Positions 38,678-47,278 of a DNA stretch of 64,000 bases are shown in pieces (the stretch's first letter is position 1; the number at the start of each line of letters is the position of its first letter). The position numbers were made by a program, and so were the translations under genes. This DNA comes from Noviherbaspirillum sp. UKPF54 (GTDB lineage: Bacteria > Pseudomonadota > Gammaproteobacteria > Burkholderiales > Burkholderiaceae_D): contig NZ_CP040128.1 of the NCBI RefSeq assembly GCF_007874125.1, positions 1,984,001 through 2,048,000 of the forward strand. Direction: 5' to 3'. The notes under the pieces are model-generated. The model searched no databases and had not been told where the DNA came from. It saw only the letters and a program-made list of their open reading frames with translations.

Positions 38678-39418
38678 TCAGCCCAGAGACAGGAACTCGT
38701 TCGCCTTGTTTTCGTTGGTTTCGGCATTCTTCAGCAAATTCATGTTCAGCTCGAACTGGCGTGCCAGGCTGATCATGCTCACCATCGAATCGATCACATT
38801 GACGTTGCTGCCTTCGAGCGCGCCGCCGACAAGCGTCACGCCGGCATCCGCGTCGGCAGGATTGCCGTCTTTTACCGTAAACAGCCCGTCGTCGCCGCGC
38901 ACCAGCGTATCCGTCGGCGGATTTACCAGCTTGATGCGTCCGACTGTGGTGGTCGCGCCGGGCGAGTTGCCCTGCGTGACGGTGGAAATCGTGCCATCCT
39001 TTGCAATGGTCACGATCGCGTCCGGCGGTATCGTGATCGGACCGCCGTCTCCCAAGACATTCAGGCCGCCCTGGGTCTGCAGCACGCCGTTTTCATTCAG
39101 CTTCAGGCTGCCGTGGCGGGTATAGCCTTCGGAGCCGTCCGGACGTTCCACCGCGATCCAGCCGTCGCCCTGAACGGCGACATCGAGCTCGCGCCCGGTC
39201 TGCTGAATGGCGCCGGGACGGAAATCGGTGCCCACGGTCGCGTCGACCACGAAGGTCCGCGTCGGCAGTCCGTCGCCGACGACAGGCACCGCACGGAACG
39301 AGTCGAGCTGCGCGCGAAAGCCGGTCGTGGTTGCATTGGCCAGGTTGTGCGAGGTCGTTGCCTGCTGCTCCAGGATATGCTTGGCGCCGGTCATGGCGGT
39401 ATAAATCAGGCGATCCAT
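38678..39418 (-). CDS. flgF: Flagellar proximal rod protein FlgF
   Basis: 246 residues. The N-terminal MDRLIYTAMTGAKHILEQQA and TSHNLANATTTGFRAQLDSF are typical of FlgF, as is C-terminal SNVNVIDSMVSMISLARQFE. AGGAGGAA precedes the ATG. It is part of the proximal rod; it differs from FlgG in lacking the FlgG-specific insertion. Confidence 0.96.
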   Translation of the reverse strand: MDRLIYTAMTGAKHILEQQATTSHNLANATTTGFRAQLDSFRAVPVVGDGLPTRTFVVDATVGTDFRPGAIQQTGRELDVAVQGDGWIAVERPDGSEGYTRHGSLKLNENGVLQTQGGLNVLGDGGPITIPPDAIVTIAKDGTISTVTQGNSPGATTTVGRIKLVNPPTDTLVRGDDGLFTVKDGNPADADAGVTLVGGALEGSNVNVIDSMVSMISLARQFELNMNLLKNAETNENKANEFLSLG

Positions 39419-39491
39419 CTAATTCCTCCTGCGATCGGCGCGCCCTGCCAGGCGGCGGGCGCCTCGTTCGTCAAGCACTGCATCAGCTCAC

Positions 39492-40742
39492 TTACCTCAG
39501 GTTGACCAGCGTCTGCATGATCTGGTCTTCGGTCTTGATCGTTTGCGCATTGGCTTGGTAGATGCGTTGCGCGGTGATCATCGACACCAGTTCGGCGGTC
39601 AGGTCGACGTTCGACTCTTCCACAGCAGACGATTGCACGACACCAAGACCGCTGTTGCCGGGAGTGCTGACCACGGGCGGACCGGAAACCGAGGTTTCGA
39701 CCCATTGATTGTCGCCCTGCGCCAGCAGTCCGTTCGGATCGGCAAACCTCGCCAGCGCCACCTGCCCCAGCGTATAGGTTTGGCCGTTGGTATAGCTGCC
39801 GACCACCTTGCCGTCCGGCGAAAGGTTAAACGACACCAGATTGCCTGCGGTATAACCGTTCTGGGTTTGGTCACGTACGCCGAATTCCAGTGCGTACTGA
39901 GTGGTGCCGGAAAAATCGACCGAAACGGCTTGCGGTGAAGTGGCGCCGTTAGTGAGCGTAAGGTTAGCGTTGACTGCCGGTGTCGCCAGGGCCACGCCGC
40001 CAGTGCTGAATGCAATGCTGGTAAGCGCGACCGGCGCTGCCGGCGGCACATAGCCGATCGGCGTGCCATCGACAGTGGCGTATACATCCCACGTATTTCC
40101 CGCGCCAGGAGCAGCCGGTCCGCGATTCACGTAAAAAGTCGACAACACGTGCGAATTGCCCAGGCTGTCATACACGCCAACCGAGGTCTGGTTGGTGTAG
40201 GTAGTCGGGTCGGTCGGATCGAACACGGCGCCGATCACCGGCTTGCCCGAATCCAGATTGAGGTTCACGTTATATTTATCGGTCGGCTTCGGCGCGAGCG
40301 CGGTATTGGTGATGCGCAGCGGAGCTGCCGCGCCGTTTGATATAGCGCCGTTCGCCCCGACAGGATAGCCGGTCAACAGGCTGCCATTGGCATTTTCGAT
40401 ATTCCCGTTCTTGTTCAGCTGGAACTGGCCGTTACGGGTATACGTGATCGCCCCGCTGGGATCGGCCATCCGGAAAAATCCGTCGCCGTTGATCGCGATA
40501 TCGAGCGGGTTGTTGGTGCCGGTGATGTTCGCCTGCGTGAAGCTCTGCGACACCCGGGCCAGCTTGGTGCCGATACCGATCGGGGACGCGCCGCTGCCGA
40601 TCAGCGAGCTGGCGTACACGTCGGCGAACTGCGCCTGCGATTTCTTGAAGCCGACGGTGCCGGCGTTGGCAACGTTGTTGCCGATGGTTTCCATGGTCTT
40701 TGATGCAGCATTCAAACCGCTCAAACCTTGTTGAAAAGCCAT
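39492..40742 (-). CDS. flgE: Flagellar hook protein FlgE
   Basis: 416 residues. N-terminal QQGLSGLNAASKTMETIGNN and VANAGTVGFKKSQAQFADVY; the FlgE/F/G domain with GDGFFRMADPSGAITYTRNG; a variable D2 region; C-terminal ESNVDLTAELVSMITAQRIY. It polymerises into the hook. AAGGGAGA lies upstream. Sequence is intact, in contrast to fliK, flgK and flgL. Confidence 0.97.
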   Translation of the reverse strand: MAFQQGLSGLNAASKTMETIGNNVANAGTVGFKKSQAQFADVYASSLIGSGASPIGIGTKLARVSQSFTQANITGTNNPLDIAINGDGFFRMADPSGAITYTRNGQFQLNKNGNIENANGSLLTGYPVGANGAISNGAAAPLRITNTALAPKPTDKYNVNLNLDSGKPVIGAVFDPTDPTTYTNQTSVGVYDSLGNSHVLSTFYVNRGPAAPGAGNTWDVYATVDGTPIGYVPPAAPVALTSIAFSTGGVALATPAVNANLTLTNGATSPQAVSVDFSGTTQYALEFGVRDQTQNGYTAGNLVSFNLSPDGKVVGSYTNGQTYTLGQVALARFADPNGLLAQGDNQWVETSVSGPPVVSTPGNSGLGVVQSSAVEESNVDLTAELVSMITAQRIYQANAQTIKTEDQIMQTLVNLR

Positions 40743-40775
40743 GTCATTCTCCCTTGGTGTTCTGCTGCTGATGGA

Positions 40776-41453
40776 TCAAAGAATCTGCCGGACATCGGCC
40801 AAATTGAGCGTGCCCATGCCGTTGACGTTGAGCTTGACGCCCTTGGCGTCGGTCGAAACAGTATCGACCAGGCCGAATTGCAATGCAGTCGCCGTCACCT
40901 TGGCGTCGTTGTTGGTGGCGCCGACTTCGAATGTGTAACGCCCGTCTGCGACGGTACTGCCGTCCTCCGCCTTGCCATCCCAGGTCAGCGGCAGCGAGCC
41001 TGCCTTCTGCGCGCCGAGTTCCAGCTTGCGCACTTCCTTGCCGGAGGCGTCGCGTATCGTCACGCTGACCTTGGTGGCCGAATCGGCCAGCTCGACGCCC
41101 ATCAGCGCGCTGCTCTTCACCAGGTCGATATTTGAGCCGGCCGACAATACGCCGTGGCCGATCATGCTGACCGCCTGCAGCGTCTGGTTAGCCTGGTAGC
41201 CTGCCATCATGCTCGCCATCGTGTCGTTGAGCTTGTTGATGCCGGAGACGGTCGACAGCTGCGCGAACTGGCTGGTCACCTGCGCATTGTCGAGCGGGTT
41301 CATCGGATCCTGGTTCTTCATCTGGGTCACCAGCAGCTTCAGGAAACGGTCCTGCGTTTCCTCCACGTCGGTTTTCGATGAAGCGCTCGTCTTTCCGTTC
41401 ATCGTATCCATCAACGCGCTGGACACTCCACTGTTTTGCACTGTACTAACCAT
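40776..41453 (-). CDS. flgD: Flagellar hook capping protein FlgD
   Basis: 225 residues. The conserved N-terminal block DRFLKLLVTQMKNQDPMNPL, DNAQVTSQFAQLSTVSGINK is the FlgD signature. The C-terminal half has the FlgD Ig/tudor-like fold (SVTIRDASGKEVRKLELGAQ, TWDGKAEDGSTVADGRYTFE). It caps the growing hook and is discarded afterwards. Confidence 0.96.
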   Translation of the reverse strand: MVSTVQNSGVSSALMDTMNGKTSASSKTDVEETQDRFLKLLVTQMKNQDPMNPLDNAQVTSQFAQLSTVSGINKLNDTMASMMAGYQANQTLQAVSMIGHGVLSAGSNIDLVKSSALMGVELADSATKVSVTIRDASGKEVRKLELGAQKAGSLPLTWDGKAEDGSTVADGRYTFEVGATNNDAKVTATALQFGLVDTVSTDAKGVKLNVNGMGTLNLADVRQIL

Positions 41454-41467
41454 CGCTCTTCCCTTTC

Positions 41468-41872
41468 TTACTGACCGAGGGTCAGTGTCTTCAACAGCAT
41501 GTTCTTGGCGGTGTTCATGGTTTCCGCGTTGGTCTGGTAGGAACGCGAAGCGGAAATCATGTTGACCATTTCCTCGACCACATTCACATTGGGCATCGCG
41601 ACATAGCCCTTCTCGTCGGCCTGCGGATGTTTCGGGTCGTACACCATCTTCAGCGGCGACGCATCTTCTACCACTTGCTGCACCTTGACGCCGGTCGCCG
41701 CCGCGTTCTCGGTCGGCACGGCGGAAAACACCACCTGCTTGGCGCGATAGGTCTTGCCGTCGGCGCTGGTGGCGCTGTCGGCGTTGGCGATATTGCTGGA
41801 CACGACGTTAAGGCGCTGGCTTTGCGCGCTCATGGCTGAACCGGCAACATTGAAGATATTAAATAGCGACAT
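41468..41872 (-). CDS. flgC: Flagellar proximal rod protein FlgC
   Basis: 134 residues. N-terminal [20 protein letters not shown] and [21 protein letters not shown]-terminal [20 protein letters not shown], all canonical for FlgC. It starts 2 bp after flgB, so the two are coupled. Confidence 0.97.
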   Translation of the reverse strand: MSLFNIFNVAGSAMSAQSQRLNVVSSNIANADSATSADGKTYRAKQVVFSAVPTENAAATGVKVQQVVEDASPLKMVYDPKHPQADEKGYVAMPNVNVVEEMVNMISASRSYQTNAETMNTAKNMLLKTLTLGQ

Positions 41873-41874
41873 GA

Positions 41875-42288
41875 TTATTGCCCCTGGATGGCGGTCAGCA
41901 GATTCTTGATCTGGTGCGAGATCATCGTGAGTCCCGCTTCATAACGCAACGCGTTGTCGGTGAACTGATTGCGCTCCACATCCATGTCGACCGTGTTGCC
42001 GTCCACGCTGCCCTGTACCGTCTGCCGGTACTGCGGCGTGAGGCCGCCGATGGTCGGCTGCCCTTGCACGGACAGGTGGGCTGATGCGGTCTTGACCAGC
42101 TCGCCCTGCGCGGGCGCGTTGCCGCGCGCTAGCGCCCCCTGGAGCGCCTTGCTAAAATCGACGTCCCGCGCCTTGTAATTGGGCGTGTCCGCATTCGCGA
42201 TATTCGACGCCAGCAACTGCTGCCGCTGCGAGCGCAAGCTGAGCGCCGTTTCATGGAAGCGTAACGCTTCGTCAAGTTTTCCGATCAT
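41875..42288 (-). CDS. flgB: Flagellar proximal rod protein FlgB
   Basis: 137 residues. N-terminal [20 protein letters not shown] followed by [21 protein letters not shown]-terminal [20 protein letters not shown]. First gene of flgBCDEFGHIJ. GGAGAAG lies 3 bases before the ATG. The 199-bp gap to the divergent flgA should hold its promoter, which I cannot pin down. Confidence 0.97.
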   Translation of the reverse strand: MIGKLDEALRFHETALSLRSQRQQLLASNIANADTPNYKARDVDFSKALQGALARGNAPAQGELVKTASAHLSVQGQPTIGGLTPQYRQTVQGSVDGNTVDMDVERNQFTDNALRYEAGLTMISHQIKNLLTAIQGQ

Positions 42289-42487
42289 CGACTTCTCCGG
42301 GGTATATCGGCACGAAATCCGGCCCGGTAAGCCGGCACTCGTCCGATAGGTGGATTTGTGTAATCTCGATCATACGGACGCCTCCGGCAAGCCGATCAGA
42401 CGATAAGACTGCAAAATTCCGCCCTATTCAACCCTTTGCGCGGCCGCCCTCCCCTTAAGATGGCACAGGATCCAATCACGAGCCGCA

Positions 42488-43192
42488 ATGAACCGCCATC
42501 GCCATGCCCTTCTCCTCCTGCTGACGCTGCCAATCTGGCAATATGCGGGCGCGCAGGACCCGGGCCCGCGCCAGCAGCATGCCGCGCTGCGCGACACCGT
42601 CGAACAATTTCTGCATGCCCAAACAGCGGGATTGCCCGGCAATGCCAGCATCTCCGTGGGCGCAATCGATCCTCGACTCAATCTGGCAGCCTGCCCATCG
42701 CCCGAAGCTTTTTTCCCGGCCGGCAGCCGTGCCTGGGGCAAGACTACCGTCGGCGTGCGCTGCACCGCGCCGGCAAACTGGACGATTTACGTGCCCGCCA
42801 CGGTGCGAGTGCATGGCGAATATATCGCTGCGGCGGCACCGTTGGCCCAGGGACAGGCCGTCGGTCCGAACGATATCCGCAAGATCAAAGGCGAGCTGAC
42901 CTCGCTACCCGCCGGCGTCATCACCGACGCCTCGCAGGCGGTCGGACGGACCCTGTCCATCTCGACACCGGCCGGGGCGGCGCTGCGCCAGGACACATTG
43001 CGCGCGCAGCAGGCGATCCAGCAGGGGCAGACCGTGCGCGTCACGACGAACGGCCCCGGGTTTCGGGTGAGCGCGGAAGCCCGGGCATTGACCAACGCGA
43101 ACGAGGGCCAGGTGGTGCAGGCACGTACGGCGTCGGGCCAGGTGGTCAGCGGCGTGGCCCGGATGGGTGGAATCATCGAAGTAACATATTGA
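42488..43192 (+). CDS. flgA: Flagellar P-ring chaperone FlgA
   Basis: 234 residues. A Sec signal peptide (HALLLLLTLPIWQYAGAQ) is followed by an N-terminal FlgA domain (ISVGAIDPRLNLAACPSPEA) and an SAF domain (AAAPLAQGQAVGPNDIRKIK, GPGFRVSAEARALTNANEGQ). It acts in the periplasm as chaperone for P-ring FlgI assembly. It is divergent from flgB and followed by flgM. Confidence 0.95.
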   Translation: MNRHRHALLLLLTLPIWQYAGAQDPGPRQQHAALRDTVEQFLHAQTAGLPGNASISVGAIDPRLNLAACPSPEAFFPAGSRAWGKTTVGVRCTAPANWTIYVPATVRVHGEYIAAAAPLAQGQAVGPNDIRKIKGELTSLPAGVITDASQAVGRTLSISTPAGAALRQDTLRAQQAIQQGQTVRVTTNGPGFRVSAEARALTNANEGQVVQARTASGQVVSGVARMGGIIEVTY

Positions 43193-43237
43193 TACAAACG
43201 CAACGAAATTACCCCGAAAAAGTGCCACGTCCGGCAC

Positions 43238-43264
43238 TAAAGTTTGCGGTAATATCGCCGATAT
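43238..43264 (+). promoter_or_regulatory. Sigma-28 promoter of flgM
   Basis: TAAAGTTT, 11 bases, GCCGATAT: 8 of 8 in the -35 and 7 of 8 in the -10, the best match in the window. It lies 45 bp before the flgM start and would let FliA drive its own anti-sigma factor. Confidence 0.92.
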
Positions 43265-43309
43265 AGAGGCAGACAGCGGCGATAAGCCCGGACAAAACGA
43301 GGAACTGTG

Positions 43310-43609
43310 ATGAAAATTTCTGACTCGCTCAACAAAGCCAACGGTTTGGGTGTAGCCACGCCCAAAACCCGGGCCGCAAAGGCGGAGGACAAGGCTGGCG
43401 TGGACAAGGTTTCCTCCGACAGCGTCACCCTCTCGTCCGAAGCGCAGGCGTTGTCCAGCCAGCGCTCCGGCGACCAGGTGTTCGATTCGAAGAAAGTGGA
43501 AGAAATCAAGGCGGCGATCGCCAGCGGCCGCTTCCAGGTCAATGCCGGCCGGATTGCCGACGGACTGATCGACACCGTGAAAGACTTGATTTCGGCAAGA
43601 AAAGGTTAA
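43310..43609 (+). CDS. flgM: Anti-sigma-28 factor FlgM
   Basis: 99 residues. A disordered N-terminal half precedes the conserved C-terminal FliA-binding helices (DSVTLSSEAQALSSQ, KVEEIKAAIASGRFQVNAGR, IADGLIDTVKDLI). It holds FliA inactive until it is exported through the finished hook-basal body. GAGGA lies 6 bases before the ATG; an adjacent GTG one codon earlier is not favoured. With flgK/flgL/fliK damaged, FlgM export timing could be affected (inference). Confidence 0.95.
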   Translation: MKISDSLNKANGLGVATPKTRAAKAEDKAGVDKVSSDSVTLSSEAQALSSQRSGDQVFDSKKVEEIKAAIASGRFQVNAGRIADGLIDTVKDLISARKG

Positions 43610-43611
43610 CC

Positions 43612-44082
43612 ATGCATGCCCCTGGCACCAGCCCTGCGCACGGACTCGACGAAGAGCTGCAGGCTGCCAACAACTTGCTGCAACTGCTGTTGCAGGAACA
43701 GACTACCCTCGTCAATGCCGACGTGGACGGCTTGATCAAGCTGACCGCCGAAAAGGCGAAACTCGCGGCGCAGATGACGCAACTGGCGAAACGCCGGCAC
43801 CGCGCGCTGAGAGACGCCGGGTTCGAAGCGAACGATACCGGCATGCAGGCCTGGCTCGCTAGCGCCACCGCCGCCGACAACAGGGCGTGGAACGATCTGT
43901 TGACAGCGATGCGATCGGCCAAGGAACACAATCGCGTCAACGGCCTTCTGATCGGCCAGCACATGGCGCGCAATCAAGGCGCGCTCAACGTATTGCAGGG
44001 CAACGCCCAAGGCGGCCCCATCTACGGTCCGGACGGCCAGGCAACCACCAAGATCGGCAGCCGCCGGCTGGTGGTGGGCTAA
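43612..44082 (+). CDS. flgN: Flagellar export chaperone FlgN
   Basis: 156 residues, helical FlgN domain (ELQAANNLLQLLLQEQTTLV, NADVDGLIKLTAEKAKLAAQ), with C-terminal NQGALNVLQGNAQGGPIYGP DGQ typical of beta-proteobacterial FlgN. It is the chaperone of FlgK and FlgL. It starts 2 bp after flgM. The convergent motD ends 75 bp away. Confidence 0.93.
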   Translation: MHAPGTSPAHGLDEELQAANNLLQLLLQEQTTLVNADVDGLIKLTAEKAKLAAQMTQLAKRRHRALRDAGFEANDTGMQAWLASATAADNRAWNDLLTAMRSAKEHNRVNGLLIGQHMARNQGALNVLQGNAQGGPIYGPDGQATTKIGSRRLVVG

Positions 44083-44157
44083 GCGACAAACCTAGGGCGG
44101 GCCGTTTGCCCCCGGCAATCCGGCACCCTCGCCCAAGAATATCCCGATCCCCGACTC

Positions 44158-44931
44158 TTATCGCTCCGCCCCCGTGGCAAGCGGCACTTCCGTCACATGC
44201 TCCGGCAGGCTTGAGAGAATAATCACCGTCACCCGCCGGTTGCGCTGGCGCCCTTCGGAAGTGTCATTGCTGTCGACCGGTTGCGTATCGCCCCGGCCAA
44301 CCGCTGTCAGACGGTTCTGTGCTACACCGTTTTCGGCAAACAGCCGCACGACGCTGCTGGCTCGCACCGACGACAATTCCCAATTCGACGGAAAAGCGGA
44401 ATTCCTGATCGGCACGCTATCGGTATGCCCTTCCACCTGGATCGCATGGTCGTCGCTCTTGAGCACAGAAGCGACCGCCTTCAGCACGTCGCCCGTTTCG
44501 TCACTCAACCGGGCATCGCCCGGAGCGAACAGCACGCTCGCATTGATCTCGACGCGCACGCCGCGCGGACTCTGCGTCACCCGGACCTTGCCCTGGCTGA
44601 CAAGCGGCGCAAGCGCTTTCTGGATATCTCGCGCCATATGCGTCATCTGCTCCCGCTCGCGCCGCAACGCTTCGGCATTGCGGCGTTGCTGCGACGCCTT
44701 GGGAATGCTGGGCGCGTCGAGTTGCTGCGCATTGTCGTTCGCCGGCATCACCGGCGTGCTCTTGAAGGCCCCGACCAGCGAATTCGCAACAGCCCGGTAT
44801 TTGCCCTCGTTAACCGAAGAGATTGCGTACATCACGACAAAGAACGCGAACAGCAGCGTGATGAAGTCGGCGTACGACACCATCCAGCGGTCGGGATTGT
44901 CATGTTCTTCTTCGTATCTTTTGCGTGCCAT
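44158..44931 (-). CDS. motD: Flagellar motor stator protein MotD
   Basis: 257 residues. One membrane helix near residues 18-40 follows the plug-type start (DRWMVSYADFITLLFAFFVV, with the proton-carrying Asp). The C-terminal OmpA-like peptidoglycan-binding domain has IQVEGHTDSVPIRN, NWELSSVRASSVVRLF and NRLTAVGRGDTQPVDSNDT. It pairs with MotC as in Pseudomonas MotCD. The ATG overlaps the motC stop (ATGA). Confidence 0.93.
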   Translation of the reverse strand: MARKRYEEEHDNPDRWMVSYADFITLLFAFFVVMYAISSVNEGKYRAVANSLVGAFKSTPVMPANDNAQQLDAPSIPKASQQRRNAEALRREREQMTHMARDIQKALAPLVSQGKVRVTQSPRGVRVEINASVLFAPGDARLSDETGDVLKAVASVLKSDDHAIQVEGHTDSVPIRNSAFPSNWELSSVRASSVVRLFAENGVAQNRLTAVGRGDTQPVDSNDTSEGRQRNRRVTVIILSSLPEHVTEVPLATGAER

Positions 44932-45668
44932 CAGCGATACGCCGCCAGGCGTTCCTGGATCACGCGGGGATTGTCTCCGCTGGCAATGCCGGAAAATACC
45001 TCGGCCAGCATCTCGCGCCGGGCGACTTCGCGTGAAATGAGCGTTTTCAGCTTGTTGGCGATCGGCAGAAATACCAGGTTGGCGAAGCCGACACCGTAGA
45101 TCGTGGCGACAAAGGCAACCGCGATCCCGCTGCCGAGCTTGGCCGGGTCGGCCAGGTTTTCCATCACGTGGATCAGGCCGAGCACCGCGCCGAGAATGCC
45201 GATGGTCGGCGCATAGCCGCCGGCGGCTTCCCAGATCTTCGCGGCCTGGCGCTCGCCGCGCTCATAGGAAGAGATGTCGATGTCGAGAATTTCTCGCATC
45301 TTCACCGGGTCCATGCCATCGACCATCAGGCGCAACGCGGTTGCCATGAACGGATCCTGCACCGACGACAGCGTCCGCTCCAGGCTCAGCAGTCCCTCGC
45401 GCCGCGCGGTGGCGCTCCAGGCCATGATTTCCATCGAATCGGTGGCCGAATTGTCCTTTGGCGGGGAAAACACCCAGCGCGCCATTCTCACGCCGCGCAT
45501 GAACACCGTCATGCCGCTCTGCAGCAGCACCGCACCGCAAGTACCGACCAGCACGACCGCGCCTGCCGCCGGCTGGAGCAGCGACGCGACATGCCCTCCT
45601 TCGAGCAGCTGTCCGGACAGGATGCCCGCCAGCGCCAGCGCCAGCCCGGCTACGCTTGCCCAGTCCAC
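44931..45668 (-). CDS. motC: Flagellar motor stator protein MotC
   Basis: 245 residues, MotA/TolQ/ExbB type, four membrane segments (VAGLALALAGILSGQLL, GGYAPTIGILGAVLGLIHVM, GIAVAFVATIYGVGFANLVF). I chose the GTG at 45668 because AAAGGAGCAG lies just upstream; an in-frame start 19 codons earlier would run into the fliA coding region without a site. It overlaps the end of fliA by 19 bp. The fliA-motC-motD order suggests stator expression is tied to FliA. Confidence 0.92.
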   Translation of the reverse strand: MDWASVAGLALALAGILSGQLLEGGHVASLLQPAAGAVVLVGTCGAVLLQSGMTVFMRGVRMARWVFSPPKDNSATDSMEIMAWSATARREGLLSLERTLSSVQDPFMATALRLMVDGMDPVKMREILDIDISSYERGERQAAKIWEAAGGYAPTIGILGAVLGLIHVMENLADPAKLGSGIAVAFVATIYGVGFANLVFLPIANKLKTLISREVARREMLAEVFSGIASGDNPRVIQERLAAYR

Positions 45669-46381
45669 GCCTGCTCCTTTAACCTGGCGCGCAGGCGCGC
45701 CATTGCCTGGCTGTGCAGCTGGCACACGCGCGATTCCGATACGCCCATCACGGCCCCGATTTCCTTCAAATTCAACTCCTGCTCGTAGTAGAGGCCAAGC
45801 AGCATTTTCTCGCGCTCCGGCAATGCCTCGATCGCCTCGATCACGGCGCCGCGGAAGGCGCCGTCGAGCAGCGCGCGCAAGGGGTCGCCCTCTTCGTCGA
45901 TCACATGGCGGTCGAGGAAGCTTTCGTTGCCCTCGGTCTCGTGGAAATCTTCATAGTAGATCAGCTGATGGCCGCTGCCATCGCTCAGCATCTCCTGGTA
46001 CTCCGTGAGCGACATCTTGAGCTCGCCGGCGATCTCCGACTCGCCTGGTGGCCGCCCCAGGCGCTGCTGTAGCGTATTGATCGCGACCTCGATCTTGCGC
46101 ATGTTCTGGCGGATGCTGCGCGGAAGCCAGTCGGTGCTGCGCAGCTCGTCCAGCATGGAGCCGCGAATCCGTTGCACGGCGTAGGTTTCGAACTGCGCGC
46201 CATGCGTATCTTCATAGCGGTTGATGGCATCGAGCAGGCCCATCATGCCGGCCTGGATCAGGTCGTCGACCTCGACGCTGGGCGGCAGCTTCGCCATCAT
46301 CTGGTGCGCCAGCCGCTTCACCAGCGGCGCGTGATTCGCCAGCAAGGCGTTCTTGTCTTTTTTTCCACTAACGGTGTACAT
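45650..46381 (-). CDS. fliA: RNA polymerase sigma factor FliA (sigma-28)
   Basis: 243 residues. Region 2 contains VDDLIQAGMMGLLDAINRYE and FETYAVQRIRGSMLDELRST. Region 3 follows, then region 4 with LPEREKMLLGLYYEQELNLK and a helix-turn-helix EIGAVMGVSESRVCQLHSQA. It reads the promoters annotated before fliC, fliD and flgM and is inhibited by FlgM. The gene follows flhG by 63 bp. Confidence 0.97.
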   Translation of the reverse strand: MYTVSGKKDKNALLANHAPLVKRLAHQMMAKLPPSVEVDDLIQAGMMGLLDAINRYEDTHGAQFETYAVQRIRGSMLDELRSTDWLPRSIRQNMRKIEVAINTLQQRLGRPPGESEIAGELKMSLTEYQEMLSDGSGHQLIYYEDFHETEGNESFLDRHVIDEEGDPLRALLDGAFRGAVIEAIEALPEREKMLLGLYYEQELNLKEIGAVMGVSESRVCQLHSQAMARLRARLKEQAWTGQA

Positions 46382-46444
46382 GTGAAAGCCTGTTATGCAT
46401 AGTCGCGTACCGCAGATGAAGAACCGGCGGAGCGCGGCGGCGCC

Positions 46445-47278
46445 TCAGAAATTGGCGCCGCTGGCAGAAAAATCATGCAGCTCTCCGAGCGCGGCTTCCG
46501 ACGGGGCGAACTTTCCGGCAAGGCGACGGAATGCAACCGACGCGCCGGCCAGCGGAAAGGCATCGACCACGGAGCGCCGCAGGCGCGCCGCGCGCGACAG
46601 GTGCTCGTCGGCCGGCACCGAACCCATCGAACAGAGCTTGACGGCGAGATAACGACTGGCGGCCTGCGCCATGTTCTGGTACACCACCTGCGCCTCCTTT
46701 TCCGAGGCGCCCGTGACCACCACGCCGCAAGGGCGCCGCCCCAGCTGGTTGTTGAGGCGCTTGATGATGGCGTACGCTGAAGTGATCGACTCCGGGCTGG
46801 TCGACACCTGCACCACGATCTCGCCGTTGGCCAGCACAGGCAGCGGAAAGCAGTCGTCGCTGCCCAGCTCAGCGTCCACCACCACGATATCCGCCTGGGC
46901 CGCCACCATGTCGAACACGTTCGACAGGCGCTGCACCTGCTTCGGCTCGCGCAGCGCCGCGCGCTGGTCGCCGCGCATGAGCGCGGCCACGCCAAAGCCC
47001 TCGGGCACCGGCTGCACCACTTCGTCCAGCGCGCGCTCCTGCGCGGCCACCTGCTGCAGCGTGGCGCCATTGGCCTGCAACCGCGTCGAGACGCCCTCCG
47101 AAGCCATGCAGGCATCGAGTACCAGCACGTCGCTGCCGGCCTGCGCCAGCGATGCGGCCAGATTGACCAGCATCGCGCCTTTTTCCTCGCTCGACGTCGC
47201 TGACAGGAAGGTGTACATCCGCGTCCTGGCTCCGGCGAGCATGCGCCGCAGCCCTTCCGCCTGATCGAAATTAGCCAA
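46445..47278 (-). CDS. flhG: Flagellum site/number regulator FlhG (degenerate MinD-like ATPase)
   Basis: 277 residues. The N-terminus FDQAEGLRRML contains the DQAxxLR helix that stimulates FlhF GTPase. The MinD-like body follows but the deviant Walker A (KGGxGKT) is absent: the position reads FLSATSSEEKGAMLVNLAAS. The switch segment is VVVDAELGSDD rather than DTGAG, while SPESITSAYAIIKRLN is kept. FlhG limits flagellar number and place with FlhF. Here it is probably not a normal ATPase. It overlaps flhF by 8 bp. Confidence 0.9.
   Translation of the reverse strand: MANFDQAEGLRRMLAGARTRMYTFLSATSSEEKGAMLVNLAASLAQAGSDVLVLDACMASEGVSTRLQANGATLQQVAAQERALDEVVQPVPEGFGVAALMRGDQRAALREPKQVQRLSNVFDMVAAQADIVVVDAELGSDDCFPLPVLANGEIVVQVSTSPESITSAYAIIKRLNNQLGRRPCGVVVTGASEKEAQVVYQNMAQAASRYLAVKLCSMGSVPADEHLSRAARLRRSVVDAFPLAGASVAFRRLAGKFAPSEAALGELHDFSASGANF

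Noticed and set aside
42289..42487. Possible sigma-54 or FlhDC sites in the flgB-flgA gap
   Set aside because: TGGCAC occurs before flgA, but no TTGC partner is found at the right spacing, and FlhDC boxes are too degenerate to call by eye.
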